Positions 20,482 through 32,960 of a stretch of DNA of 64,000 bases are shown here, piece after piece (the first letter of the stretch is position 1; each line of letters opens with the position of its first letter). The translations under genes were made by a program, and so were the position numbers. The notes beneath the pieces were generated by a model. That model was not told where the DNA came from and did not search any database. It saw nothing but the letters and a program-made list of their open reading frames with translations. This DNA comes from Allium sativum. Lineage: Eukaryota > Streptophyta > Magnoliopsida > Asparagales > Amaryllidaceae. The DNA is taken from assembly GCA_030737875.1 (NCBI GenBank), contig CM060918.1:772080552-772144551 (forward strand), written 5' to 3'.

Positions 20482-20493
20482 TGGTATCAGAGC
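20482..20493 (+). other. primer binding site of element B
   Basis: TGGTATCAGAGC two bases after the 5' LTR. Confidence 0.93.
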
Positions 20494-20656
20494 TGAAGGT
20501 TACCAGATTGGGTAAAGTTTTTGAAAACTATTTTCAAAAAGGATTTTAAAGGAAATATTTTCAAAAATTAAGCTTATTTTGAAAAACATAATCCCCAAAA
20601 GCCCTATATCTATCTTTTCAGTTCTCCGTTTCGAATCCTTTTTCTTTCATTTCAGC

Positions 20657-21600
20657 ATGTCTGGGAATCTTAACTTTCCAGAGTGTGTGCCAATACCTGG
20701 TTGGTTCAGGAGGTACTTAGAGGCTAGGGCCAATGATGCAGGCCCAGCAGATATTCCTCCTCCAGCTGCAGCGATTCCTCCTTCTCCGCCCCCTCCTCGT
20801 GTAATTGCTTTTTCAAAGATCTGTAAAGATTTTAGGGCCATGGGTGGAAAGGATTTCAAGGGAACTGAATCATTCGTAGAAGCGAGGGACTGGCTCAAAG
20901 AAACTGAGGATTTGTTCGTTATCTTCGAGGTGGACGATAGGCAGAAGGTACAGTTGGCGGTATGGTTGCTCAAAGACGAAGCTTCCTATTAGTGGGAAGT
21001 CACTAACGCCGAGAGACCGGTTGACACATGGATGGATTTCAGGATAAGGTTTGAGATGAAATTCCTCTCATAAGCTGAACGAAGTCTACAATTGGAAAAG
21101 TTCTTATCTCTTAAGCAAGGAAGTATGACTGTCAGGGAGTACGTCAACCAGTTCAACCAACTGGCTAGGTTCGGACTGGATTTAGTCAACACTCAGCATA
21201 AAAAGGCTCTCCGCTTTGTTAAAGGATTGAACGAGCCACTGCACAGCCTAGCCATGACCCATGTACCCATGGGAGCGACTTACGAGAGATTGGTGGACAT
21301 GGCACTACTACACGAGGAAGACAAGGGCAAGAAAGAGGCAAAGAAGGAAGAATCACATAACAAGAAAGCATGGCCCAAAAAGGAAACACAAAAGAAGGAT
21401 GAGAAGTCTGAAGATAAGAAGGAGAAAAATGCTTTACTTGTGGAAGCTCGACTCATCTGAACAAGGATTGCAAAAAAAGAATGGGCACTTGCTTCAACTG
21501 TGGTGAGATGGGACACTTCACTAGGGACTGCCCGAAGAAACGAGGGCAAAGGCAGAGGGCAGGACCAACTTCTGGAGGGCAGACGAACACTCTCGAGGCT
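20657..21600 (+). pseudogene. gag: gag of element B (broken)
   Basis: Starts MSGNLNFPECVPIPGWF at 20657, matching A, with the Gag core over residues about 55-235 and a lysine-rich tail. TAG at 20990 stands where A has TGG, and TAA at 21071 where A has CAA. A 1-bp frame change near 21427 precedes two intact zinc knuckles, CFTCGSSTHLNKDC and CFNCGEMGHFTRDC (21430-21530). Both knuckles keep all four ligands, unlike those in A and C. The gag frame ends at a TAG near 21604. Confidence 0.9.
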
Positions 21601-21990
21601 AGTGGATAGGATAGAAATAGGAAAACTTTCTGTAGGAGGTCTAATTTCTTTATCTGATTGTTGAGTTAAAACTCTTTTCTGATTCTGGCATTTTGATTCT
21701 GTAATCGATACTCTGCACTTTAATACTAGTATTGTTTCTGATTCCACTGTATACTCAGACCCATAAGGTTTATGACTTATCTAATTGTGATAAGTTGGGT
21801 ATCTGTGTTGAGCGTTAAGTTAACTATGACGCATACATTCTGGGTTTTTATCATGCTTAGTTTCCTAAGAATCATTTGATAATCTGATCTGTACTAGTAA
21901 TCTGTAAATATCTGAATATTTCTGATAAGGTTAAAGAGGATAATCCTCTGGGTGTCAATCTGATGTTGATTTCGGTCTTCGGGGTTGATA
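21601..21990 (+). pseudogene. protease trace of element B
   Basis: A weak echo of the A/C protease: FSDSG (21675-21689) then a decayed stretch ending in NTSIVSDST, where A has LDTSMVEDP. No reading frame survives. After about 21990 the sequence passes straight to the 3' non-coding region, so about 3.4 kb of pol present in A is missing. Confidence 0.55.
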
Positions 21991-22586
21991 CTTAGGGGAA
22001 TTAGTCTCTCAACCAATGTCTAATGGAAACCAAGTTTTTGTTTATCTGCACTCGCTCCCATCACTCGACTGTATCCTATCAATCGAGTGGTCGACCTATA
22101 TATAGGATTCCTATGGATGTAAACATGTGTTTGAGACATGTTATGTTTGATGGTTGCAAGTGGATGCAAGTGGTTGCTAGTGGTTGCTCGTGGATGCATA
22201 TACACACACTAGGCACTAGATCGGCTCGAAAACACTCTCATACTGCATATGGATGTGTGAGCATTTTCAATTTTTGTGGATGCAAAGTGATTGATCCATT
22301 ACATGAATGTTGCATATGAATGAATGGTTGTCACTCATATAATAATGATATATGTCAAATAGGAAAATTGCATACATGTTGGACTCATGACACTGGCATA
22401 GTTCGCACTAAGGAGGTCAACTGAATCAGTGGAACGCCTGATCTTTGCATTAGATAAGGAACATATACACACACTTTTGCATATGTTCATACAACATTAG
22501 AAGTTTTCTAAGGAAAATGGATGCTTGTGGATGATGGTTGAGTAGATGGATGACTGGATGGTAGGACACATTCTTCTTAACTTGAA
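21991..22586 (+). other. conserved non-coding 3' internal region of element B
   Basis: From about 22100 it aligns with 9500-9975 of A: AACATG...CATGTT, GTGGTTGC repeats, the TGCATATACACACAC block and the 22411-22439 palindrome. Retained although pol is gone. Confidence 0.65.
22411..22439 (+). promoter_or_regulatory. near-palindrome upstream of the B polypurine tract
   Basis: AGGAGGTC-ACTGA-A-TCAGT core identical to A. The outer right arm reads GGAACGCCT, so the outer stem is weaker here. Confidence 0.5.
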
Positions 22587-22621
22587 GATTTCGGGGACGA
22601 AATCCTTTAAGGAGGGGAGAA
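22587..22621 (+). promoter_or_regulatory. hairpin plus polypurine tract of element B
   Basis: GATTTCG-GGGA-CGAAATC (22587-22604), a 7-bp stem, then AAGGAGGGGAGAA abutting the 3' LTR. Confidence 0.85.
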
Positions 22622-22745
22622 TGTAACACCTCGTATTTTCTATGAACGTATAAGTAACAAATCAGAGAATAATTAATTTTTAAAATAAGAATCAAGGGAA
22701 ACGGGTTGCGCCATTGCGTTCGTCTCGAAACTCTGCTTGGAAACA

Positions 22746-22770
22746 AGTCCGAGTTTTAGAGAAACGGACT
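22746..22770 (+). promoter_or_regulatory. U3 inverted repeat, B 3' LTR
   Basis: AGTCCG pairs with CGGACT. Differs from the 5' copy by a matching change in each arm. Confidence 0.6.
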
Positions 22771-22886
22771 CCGTATGAGGGAGATATGACCCTCCAAAGT
22801 TTCAGAGATTTTCAGAATCGAAAACAGCTCGAAAATTCGAATTCAAAATCCCAGAACAGGCTGGGCGGGAAAATTCTCGCCCGTGG

Positions 22887-22992
22887 ACCAGGTCGACCTG
22901 GGGGTCGACCATAGTGCCGACCTCCCAGGGGCCAGGTCGACCATAGTGTCGACCTGGGGGTCGACCATAGTGTCGACCTGGGGGTCGACCTC
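22887..22992 (+). repeat. GTCGAC array, B 3' LTR (7 sites)
   Basis: Seven GTCGAC sites and one GCCGAC. About 27 bp longer than the 5' LTR array. Confidence 0.88.
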
Positions 22993-23072
22993 CTCCCGAA
23001 ACCCGGTTTTTGAACCTGATTCATTCTGATGTTTCTGGTCTCGTTTTCTGTCTAGATTCATCCGCCTAATCC

Positions 23073-23080
23073 TATATAAA
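23073..23080 (+). promoter_or_regulatory. TATA box, B 3' LTR
   Basis: TATATAAA in the same context as 17316. Confidence 0.7.
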
Positions 23081-23341
23081 CAGCCCCCTAGCCCCATTCT
23101 CTTTACACCATTCTTCTCTAATCTTATGCTGCACAATTTCATTCCTATACTCTTCCTCCGTTCTTATTAAATAAAATAATGGCATCGTTACTCTACTGGA
23201 ATCAAAACTAGGATCTTCTTCCAATACGAATAAAGTTAAAAGGGAACAACTATTTTCTAATCTAATCGATAGTCTACGCCAAAGGAACGCTACTCAGTGT
23301 CAGAACTCAGATACCAGAAATCAAGACTTTCCTTTTTGATT

Positions 23342-25898
23342 GTGAGTACAGTTATTTTCAGATATGAACTTTAATTATGATATTGACGTGGTTATAAATC
23401 TGAATCTGAGGTTATGTATATTCTTATCTGTCAGATCTATTTTTCTATGACTATTTTGTACCTCTTTCTACTTTCTGTTCTATAGCCAGGCTACTACGAG
23501 CCTGCGCCGAATCTCAAAAGAGATTAAAGCACAAACGCTAAATTTTGGGACAAATAACGAATAATGCATAATTGGACATGAAACTGTTGCCTATGAGACT
23601 ATTGCCTATGACTATGATTCATGCCTATAGGACTATTGCCTATTACTATGACTCATGACTATGAGATTATTGCCTATGACATTGAATAAGAAACTATTGT
23701 GATTAGTCGCCCATGACTACTGTGGTTAGTTGCCTATAACTATTGTAGTTAGTTTCTTATGCCTACTCCCTTAATTATGTTAGATCTCATAATTAGTGTG
23801 TAACTTGGCTAGTTTATTCCCATTCACTGTTATGTACATCGAGCCTATTGGAGCCATTATTATTGTATTTGGTTCATTATTGCATGCCTATTCTTTTATA
23901 TCAATTCTTGTGCTTATCTCCTACTCCTTTTGTTAGTGCCATTTCATGAGTACTTACAGAATTTGTGGAAACATGTTATACGGGGATTGGGCGTAGCTTA
24001 ATTAAGTTAATTTGGCATAATAAATATGTTGGCATAATCTGAATTGGCTATAATAGTGAATGATTAACATGTATATTAGTCTTGGACCTAAATGATGAAC
24101 TAGAATATTAAATCTAGTTTTGACATGAACTGTAAATGGGAATATTAAGACTAAAATTTGGGGCATATATTGTATTATGAATTATGACCTTGATTTGGGC
24201 ATGTAAGTTTAGGCTAAATTTATGATTAGGCAAGATATGTAAATAGAATTTTAGATATATATAATCTGCTAAATCTGTTATCTGCTAAATCTGTTGAATT
24301 GCCTAATCCGTTATCTGCTAAATCTATTGAATTGCCTAAACTGCTAAATCTGTTGAATCGCTTAAACTGCTAGATCTGCTATCGGTTGAATTGTTTGATC
24401 TGTTGAAAACTAGATAACGGTAATCTGGGTATGGAATCCGTAGGCTCGACCTAAGATTTAGTAAAACGTGGAAATTTGATTAATCTGTTGTATCCTGTGA
24501 AGAAGTTTAATCCGTTAAATAAACGGAATTATTCTGATATCTGTAAAAGTCTGTATTGGAATGAATTGGCTATGACACGAGGTTATACTCTGTTTGCGGT
24601 GGAAGCCTGCCCAGAACCAACCGGCTTAACCAGCGGCCGCAAACTGTCAGTCTAATGTGAGAGGTCGTAGGCATAACTAAAATATGCTTAGACACGAGGT
24701 TAGGTCTGGCTTGTGGCAGAAGTCTGCCCGGAACTGCCCGGCATATCCAGCAGCCACAAGCTACCGACCTAATGTGAGAGGTCTGTGCATTAATATTTAA
24801 TTAATGCAAATCTGGGATGAATATGATGTCTAAAACATTTTGGGTGAATAGGGTTAAACCAACCGGATTGATGAATTTAACAAACCCGTTTCGTAAGTCG
24901 GTGGGCCCAATACAAAGTTAGACAATCTGTAAGTCTGTTAAGAACTGTACATCTGATCCATTAGTCTGAAAACCTGTTAACTTGATTTTCTGATCTGTGA
25001 ACTAGTTGACCTGAACTCTGTATGTCTGAAAACTTGTAAACAAGTTAATCTGAAATTTGTTAGTCTGGGGGACACAAGGTTAGGAGGGAAAAATACTTGT
25101 GTCATCTGTTGTTTGGGACCCATATTAGTCAGTAACCCTTTCTGGGATCAAAACTATGACCCAACAGTAGGTAGGGTCCGGGCACGCTTACTGAACTAAT
25201 TATAAGCGGCTCATTCTGATAATGGCGAGGGGTGTTGATGGTGCGTTCCAACCGGGTCATATGTGTGAATGGATCCCGGTCTGCCTCTGAGGATGTAAGA
25301 CGCCGTGACATCTGTAAATAGGTCTGTGTCATTCAAAGGTTGCCACTTTAGGGAATGATACACCCTTTTGTGGGGCTGGCACAGGGTATTTATGTATTAG
25401 GGAGCCGATCGCGTGGGGTAGGATTTAGGGTACATTTAGTTCTGTCTGTTCTGTGGGGTACCGTCTGTTTCTGTTGGGTGGTAACACCTGTCTGTTTCTG
25501 CGTGGTACCGTCTGTTGGGGTGGTAAAGGCCCATTTACTAGTGTACACCTAATTCTAACATTTTGTTTCTGTAAGGATTATTCTGTTTCTGTTCCTGTAC
25601 CTTCTGTTCGGGTGGTAAAGGCCCATTATTCTATTTCTGTTTAGACATTAGGGTAACACCTAATCCTGTTATACTAGTATTAGTGCAGAGATGTGAAAAG
25701 TAATAGCTTATATCATTCTGTTTCTTCTGTTTAACCTAAGTATATCTGCTACTCCTGTTACTGTTATCTCGCATCCAGTTTTATTTGCATGCCATGATTA
25801 TTATTATCTGTTCATATGCTGGAAATCACTGGACTCGTCAGACTTTATGTTTGACCTCGTTTGTTTTTCTCCCCTTTTCTTTTCGTTCGCTCCCCCAG
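23342..25898 (+). other. predicted leader intron copy, B 3' LTR
   Basis: GTGAGTACA donor and TCCCCCAG acceptor, both intact. Confidence 0.5.
24575..24780 (+). other. twin hairpin modules, B 3' LTR
   Basis: GTTTGCGG/CCGCAAAC in unit 1 and GCTTGTGGC/GCCACAAGC in unit 2. Confidence 0.65.
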
Positions 25899-26120
25899 GT
25901 TTCCAAGGAGGGAATACTTTAGCTTGATCCGGATTTCTTCTGCTTGAAGTACTTAAAGTGCTTAAAGTATGGCTTGACTCCTTATGGCAGCTTCTGTGGG
26001 GATTATGATTTTAAAGTTTTGTACTCTAAGGGCTTTTGAAAAGGGCTGATATATATGTACTTGAGTTTTGGTAAAGTGATTTGGAAGGATATAACCAAAC
26101 TGATTTCTGTTTTCCGCTGT

Positions 26121-26126
26121 AATAAA
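26121..26126 (+). terminator. polyadenylation signal, B 3' LTR
   Basis: AATAAA about 130 bp before the LTR end. Confidence 0.5.
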
Positions 26127-26253
26127 GTTGTAAAATTTTCTAGTACTGCTTTATGTATCTGTCCTTGTAATATTCTGTTCCATCTACTAAAACGCTCCAT
26201 CCAAGTTAAGTCATTCCCTTTGTGAGTGACCTTGACGGATGTGGAGTGTTACA

Positions 26254-26258
26254 TGAGG
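26254..26258 (+). repeat. right target-site duplication of element B (TGAGG)
   Basis: Matches 16872-16876. Confidence 0.93.
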
Positions 26259-27397
26259 CTAGTATTGTATTTGGATTGATTGAGGGAAATCACATTGCTT
26301 GAATATTTTGGGGTTGAACGGTGACAAAAGCATATGCTACCTTACCGTTGCAGTTCGTGGCAGTGGGGGATCAGAAAGTTGAGGCGGAGAGGGTAGTGAG
26401 GGTGCAGTTGTCTAATGAGGCCTAACGTCGACAGCAACGACATGAAGAAGAAGCAGTTCATCGGTTGCCTGGAGAGGAGATTTGTCGCCTGACTTCTGTT
26501 TGGGGTTGTCTGCGTGTTAATGTGGAAGAAGAGGCGAGTTTTAATCACTTGAAACTGGGATACACATGATTAAGGAAGGGGATTGAGGGAAGATGAGCGG
26601 ACTGGAATGGTTCGAACTGGGAGGAAAAATAGTTTTAAGGAAGAAGATGGTGCGAGACTATATGATTTGGTATTGGTAATAAATCCATTGGTTTATGGCT
26701 ACAGGGAATTTCGAAGTTTATGGTGGAAAAGGGGCGTGTAACAGTTTGAATGTGGAAGAGGGATTTAAATGGTAAGTGAGGATTAATAGTTTGATTAAGG
26801 AGTTTGTATTATATTAGGAAGTTGCATGGACTTATCTCATGGATTATGTTGTGATGTTTGCTGAGAATGGAAGTGGGATGCTCTGGTCAGTAGGTGGCGT
26901 TATGTGTTCTCGGGAAAGAAGACGTTGTCAGTAAAGAAGACGTTGTCAATTTTCCAAACCGACGATAACAGTCTCGCCAGTTTAATTTAGAACAAGATGT
27001 TGTCAAGTGGAAGTTATAAGGTAATGGCATTGTTGAAGAGATGACTCCATTGACCAAAATGGGACGACCGCACCTGATGGAAACTTGAACAATACAGGGA
27101 CGCCTGAACCATTGAAAATTTTCTCCCGAAAGGAGTGAGCACCTGCAAGATTGACTACAGGCTGATGCCTTTGTAATTGCACCACACAAGTTGATATTTT
27201 ACCTCATGTATTGCCCAACAAGCTTTCTGACCTTAGAAATTCCATCTACATCCTCACAAGTTACAAAAATAACCTTATTCCGCAAACGTATGAACAAGCA
27301 CTTAAGTATATAAACGAGAAATTCATACTGGAAGAAGAAGGCATAGCGGAACTAGTTATAATGGGTAATTAGTAATTAGTTTAAAATTTGTTTAATT

Positions 27398-27405
27398 TAT
27401 ATAAA
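27398..27405 (+). promoter_or_regulatory. TATA-like box of element D
   Basis: TATATAAA, 201 bp before the donor-like site, the same spacing as in A, B and C. Confidence 0.5.
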
Positions 27406-27598
27406 TTCTTTTAACCGTAATAACTCATCCGTTCATGAACAGAATTGAACGCGATCGAATCCGTTGGAATCGTAACGATGGAGTCTACGTTATAGAATTG
27501 ATGCGACCAAGAACAGAGCTACTAGAATTTTGTGGAAAAATCAAATGCTGGTTTGATTGTAAACGAAATAAAAGAAGAACCGTCAACTGCAAAACAAG

Positions 27599-30500
27599 GT
27601 GAGTAACTCACTAACTGTACCTCGTTTATATTTTTATATAAACGAGTTTAAAATTTATTTATAGTAATTTTATACTGTGTGATGGTTGTTTGGATGAATG
27701 GTTGCTAAAATTGGTTGAAATGGTTGATATAGTTATATCGTTGATGAATTATTAATTCTGTTTACTATGACATTTCATATTGGTGTGAAATTAATGTTAT
27801 TGATGTTGATTAACATCTGTGGATGCAGGGAAACAGATTGGAGGGATCCAACTGGATTCCTCAACATTTATATTACTGTTTTTATTTGACTGTGATATAT
27901 GATGTGTTATGTAATCCATGCTTGGATATGTTGTGGTTGATTTACCCTGGCTGTGGAAACTTGGTATTTTAGATACCGTAAAACATTTTTGAATGTGAAA
28001 AAGGGAAATGGGATTTAAAAATGAAATTTGTTTCCAAAATAGAAATTAAATTTCGAATAGCATTGAAAATAGAAACATGTTCAAGTGGATAATGAAGATG
28101 TTGTTTATAAATAAGAACATAAATTAAGTGAATTATTAACCAATGGATAAACTGAAATATAAGTTCAAATATGAATTTATATGGGAAAGTGGAAATGAGT
28201 TTCGAAACCAATATTTGAAAATAGATTCGAACTTAGAAAATTATAAAGGAAATTATAAAAGAGATTTTAAATGATTGAAATAAAAAGAGATAAGGCTGGT
28301 ATAGATAATTCTGAATCGAAGTTATAAATAAAATTTGGGTTTAAGATATGTTTATATGTATGAAATCAAACTGTATATAAAAGAAATATATTCACGATTT
28401 AAGTGAATGGTTTAAAGAAAATATCTTTTTTTTAAATGAAATATTTATAAAAGAAATTTAGGAAATATGAATCCAGATTGGGAATTGAATAAAAAGGGAA
28501 ATGGGTAATCATTTTAAAAGAAAACGATGAGTTTTAGTTCAAATTTGGAATATAAAATAAAGTGTAAAATGTAATGGTTATAAAGGAATTTGATAATGAT
28601 TTGGAAAAGATAAATTCAAAAGCGAATTTGGAATTTTAAATTAACCTGAAATGATAGATAAATTCGAAGTTCAGAATATAATCGAATATAGATTATTGTA
28701 GAAAGAGTTGTTTATTGGAATTCAATTATATCGAATTTAGGGAAGTAGTTATTTTTACTTTCTATTTTGAATCAAATCTATTTATTTATTTATTTATTTA
28801 CTTATTAATTGAATTAATAAGTATAAGTTATATTTTTATATGCAAATTATTTGGGAACACCGATTATAACGCTGCTGTTATAATAAATATTTTATAAATT
28901 TAAACAGTGATTGTAACGCTGCTATAATAGTAAATGTTTTATAAATCTAAACAGCGATTATAATGCTGATGTTATAACAAATATTTTTTAAATCTAAACA
29001 GCGATTGTAACACTGTTGTTATAATAAATGTTTTATAAATCTAAACAGTGATTTTAACGCTGCAGTTATAATAAATGTTTGGAAACAACGATTATAACGC
29101 TACCGTTATAATCAATATTTTTTTATAAAAGAAGTGGATTCTTAGATTGAATCTGAGGGTCGCGTAAGTGAGGTTTTGTTTGAAGTTGTGAGCTTTGACT
29201 ATTTCAAAGTTGAGAATGTTGTTCAATTAAGGTCTGAGAGGTAATTATACCCCAACTTGATTGACTTCATGATTGATGGTGGAATGGTTAAAGTTCGATA
29301 GTGAAGATTGGTTAGCAATATAGTTAGTTAATAAATGATTAATGGTTTCTGTTATAATAACGATGTTTTATAACATCGTGTTAATTTAAAATATTTTGAA
29401 ATGTTTTTCCCAAATAAAATGAGGGATATTTTCTACACATAGAAAATGAAATGAATTAGTCAATGAGGAATTAAGAAAAAGAATATGGAAATATTTTCCA
29501 ATATTAATAAGGTATATTTTCTGAATAGAGAAAAATAAGGATTCGTGGATATTTAGAAATGTTTTCTAACTAGAATAAGAGATATTTTCTCGAATAAAGA
29601 AATTACAACATTGGAAATGGGTTTTTCCAAGAATCTAGAGAGAAAATCGAGTTTTGAAAAGATACGAAAGATGGGAAATGGGAATTGGAAACGATAATAT
29701 AATAAGGAACTAATATAAAAAAGGGGCCAGTGTTGTTTGATGTTTGATCGGTAGAATTTCCAACTGGAAATAGGACCGTTGATTGTATGGATGTTCCTTT
29801 GATAGTTAAATCACCGACTATCAAAGTTTTGATTTATTTTATACCTCCGTTGTCAATATGGAGAGACCGGGATCAGATTTGTTATCTGAAAACCACTTCG
29901 TATTGGCATAAGCTTTACGAATCAACTTATGCAGAAGATAATTGAAGATGGAGTAAAGTGCAAGGGTTGTTCCGTTAATCCTAAGTAGAAATTGCCTAAG
30001 ATGGATTGATAGAATGGTGCCTTCGGTTTGTCGAATCCCAGGACAACGTATATGGACGAGTGTTTGACGACGTGACATTTAAAGTAAATGGTGGCAAGAT
30101 GTGCTGAAAGATAATCGTGACCTCAAGCCTCATTACCCAGGGAATGACAAAGATCGAGCATGCAGCATGGCCATGTGGGTCATTCCCATTAGGGGTATTA
30201 TCACCTGATCTAGAGAAAATCCATTTGCTTCTTATTCTATTCACTGCTGAATGTTTTCGGTAACGGTTGTTGATCACAACCGTTGATGATAATATGCTCG
30301 ATACACTCAAGTTAAATGAGTGGTCAGCCATGTGTGGGCCGGGTTGCAAGACGTTCTTGTTGAACCCAGTGTATTCCTCTCTAGAGATACACTATCGGAA
30401 GGTGGTTCCATATCTTGTCATGTTGGAAATCCAATCTCCAATAAGCTCCATGTGGTTTTCGATTTTATATTATATATGAAGCATGAGATGCAAGCGTTCC

Positions 30501-30776
30501 ACTAGATTCTATTTATTTGATGTAGTCACTATTATAATATCATTGGATTTTTATATCAAAATATTTTTGGGTTATCGTAAGGTAAAAACCATCCGTGTTT
30601 ATGTGTGGGTCGGTCTTCGATTATCATTTCTTTTGAAAGGATTTTGAAAGTTAAACCAATGGTTGGAGTTTACTCACACTAGTCCCATGACTGACCCAGA
30701 GTTTATTTTGTTTGTTTTCCCTAAACTCTTGGGTGCCCAAATTTGTATGGGCAGTTGAGTAGTCGGGATTTTACAG
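27599..30776 (+). other. predicted leader intron of element D
   Basis: Donor ACAAG|GTGAGTAAC fits the consensus well. Acceptor GGGATTTTACAG|ATTC sits at the place aligned with E's acceptor. Length 3178 nt. Confidence 0.45.
28855..29125 (+). repeat. hairpin minisatellite in the D LTR
   Basis: Six copies of a unit of about 40-58 bp (GATTATAACGCTGCTGTTATAAT plus an AAATATTTTATAAATCTAAACA linker). First and last copies keep perfect ATTATAAC/GTTATAAT arms; middle copies are partly decayed. Confidence 0.8.
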
Positions 30777-31145
30777 ATTCACTTGGAGGAGATTGAAGCA
30801 GGAGGCTTCACTAGTTAGCTATAAACTATCATATTTTCCAGTTGTGTACTATGTTATATCCGGAAACAGGTGTTTATAACTGTTCCACGAATAACTGTGG
30901 TGCTCTGGTAACGATATGTATATACAGTTACCAATTTGTATTTCTAAAGTTATGTTATTTAATATATTTTATTCGTTCCGCTGTGAGTTTGTGATCTTCG
31001 TTTTCTTCTATTCTAATATTTCTTTCTTTCTATTTCTCATCCTCTAACTTCTTTCTAATAATGATTCGTATTTCTGTGCAATTTGGGTTGGACATTTGGT
31101 GTTATTAGTCGACTCAAAGAGTACAGAAATTCGGGCCATTACAGT

Positions 31146-31157
31146 TGGTATCAGAGC
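31146..31157 (+). other. primer binding site of element D
   Basis: TGGTATCAGAGC two bases after the LTR end. The leader after it resembles that of element E. Confidence 0.88.
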
Positions 31158-32310
31158 TGAAGATTGGGTAGTAACCTTGGCTCTGTGGCGTAACTCAATA
31201 GAGATGGGGTTAGTAATACCCTAGATTGAGTTTGAGTAAATATATATGAGCGCGTATTTGTAGATTTGATATAAAATTGTTTTATATTGTATTGACTGGT
31301 TTTTTGAGTGGTTTATGAATTGAGGTCGATACAAAATGTACAACTATATCGATAGGTCTTTCTAAACTCTCGAACAAAGCACTTCGATACAATATTGTGT
31401 TTAAAATGGGTAAATGAAATATTTCTTCCCAAAAATTATTGTGATATAAAAGGGATAATTTCTGAATTATTATATATGAATGTGTTGATTGTTATTACAA
31501 TCAAATGGAATTATGAAATATTGAAATGGTTATATAATTTGTATACGGATTATGTATACAAATGAGATAAACCAAGATTAAGTTCAAACCAGAATTGGAA
31601 TTTAAATTCCGGGTGCTTAGAAAATATTTTCTGAAATATTATAAAGTAATACAACATTACTTTAAAGTTTTTTGAATAAGAATGGTTTAAATGGATTTTT
31701 AAGGGATTAAGCACTGAAATCACTTCAGTGGCTGGAAAATAATTCTGATAATGGATCGCGACATTATTAGTATTCGTTTTCAAGTTTCTAAGTGACAGAT
31801 TGCTACCCTAATAATCCGGGAATGGAAAATTTGTTTGAAAAGGACAAGATGTTTTAGAAATTCAAATGTTTTGAATTGAGTTGATTATAAATATATGTAT
31901 ATAAATATATATGATTTCAAATTAATTTGAAATAAAACTCGGAAATTTGAATTCTTAAGTTAAAATTTAACTTGTATAAGTTGAATAGATTGAAATGGTA
32001 AAAATGTATCAAACGAGTTGAAATTTAACTTAAGTTAAACAAAATTAGATTGGATTAGAAATAATTTTGAATGAAATTAAATAAAGAAAAATGTTGAGAT
32101 TCGAGTTATTAATATGAATTCGACTTATGAATAAGCAAGTTGAATATATATTGGATGTTGTTAGTTTAAACTGAATTGTGATAAATTTGGATTCATGTAT
32201 AATAAGTGGATTGACTCAGTTTTAAATTGATAGAATAAAAGTGAACTAATCAGAAGTTGATTGGAAAGTTAAAAACTGGAAGTTGGATTGATTTGAAACC
32301 AACTGGAAAT

Positions 32311-32382
<72 letters not shown>

Positions 32383-32924
32383 TAAGTAGATATTGAATGG
32401 AAGCAAATGCTAGAGATAGAATTTATGCCCAACAAAAAGGTACATGTTTACAATATTACTTGGTTTGATGGTTTTATGAGCCTATGGGGGAAAGCCATTT
32501 GGCTTTTTGATTTTCTTTTGGATTGGAAAAGGTCTAGAAAGGCGAGTTGTGGTTGTACCGATTGAGCCGTGCAAAGGAGATGCTGGCGAAATTTTTCGAA
32601 AATTTAAAGAGTTAGAAGGTTTTAATTGAAATAAGAAAACCAGAATTGGTGAATAAAATTTCAAGTGGAATAATGAATTGATAAATGGATTTAAAATAAA
32701 TTGGAATCAATGTGGATATGCAGAAGAGCATATGGATTGAAGACGAGAAAGTGATGATGGATTGTCCAAAATTGGTAGACAGATCATTTGGAAAGAAATA
32801 TGAATGGTTGAGTATTGGTATGAGAATTCGAAGGTCGGGTAAGAACTGGGTTATGAAGATATGGAATATAAGATTTCAACTAAGTAGGTTATGAGGGGTG
32901 AGAGTTATAACATTATTGCTTTGC
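31158..32924 (+). other. element D internal region without genes
   Basis: About 1.77 kb, AT-rich. Only the first 100 bases look like an E-type leader. No Gag or Pol motif seen on either strand. It contains an (AT)34 microsatellite and a block at 32390-32600 that resembles part of E's LTR. Confidence 0.6.
32313..32380 (+). repeat. (AT)34 microsatellite
   Basis: Uninterrupted AT dinucleotide for 68 bases. Confidence 0.98.
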
Positions 32925-32960
32925 AATTTTGAGGACAAAATTATTTTAAGAGGGGAGGAA
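32925..32960 (+). promoter_or_regulatory. hairpin plus polypurine tract of element D
   Basis: AATTTTG-AGGA-CAAAATT (32925-32942) then AAGAGGGGAGGAA abutting the LTR. The C-G stem pair of A/B/C is a T-A pair here. Confidence 0.85.

Larger units (their letters stand above)
16877..26253 (+). mobile_element. Element B: gag-only gypsy derivative
   Basis: LTRs of 3603 and 3632 bp surround only 2142 bp of internal sequence: primer site, broken gag with two zinc knuckles, a protease trace, and the conserved 3' non-coding region with palindrome, hairpin and polypurine tract. RT, RNase H and integrase are absent, so mobilisation would have needed another element's enzymes. This is the structure known as TR-GAG. 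LTR organisation parallels A and C, but the sequence differs enough to be a separate family. Confidence 0.93.
22622..26253 (+). repeat. 3' LTR of element B
   Basis: TGTAACACCTCG to GTGTTACA. It matches the 5' LTR throughout, with small length changes in the GTCGAC array and the CTGCTAAATCTG repeats. Confidence 0.95.
26259..31143 (+). repeat. element D 5' LTR, second part
   Basis: The LTR resumes after B and ends CCATTACA at 31143, just before the primer site. It holds U3 sequence to about 27390 (no gene recognised), a TATA-like TATATAAA at 27398, a strong donor at 27599, AT-rich sequence with a hairpin minisatellite, and an acceptor-like site at 30776. Its end part (from about 30560) aligns with element E around 62060: CAGTCCCATGACTGAC, TTGGGTGCCC and GGGCAG blocks are shared. 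Total LTR length is about 5.84 kb without B. Confidence 0.7.

Noticed and set aside
26887..27189. Minus-strand frames in D's U3 that look codon-like
   Set aside because: No domain recognised and no neighbouring coding context; kept as unassigned LTR sequence.
32313..32380. (AT)34 run as a functional element
   Set aside because: Plain microsatellite; nothing else nearby supports an origin or boundary role.
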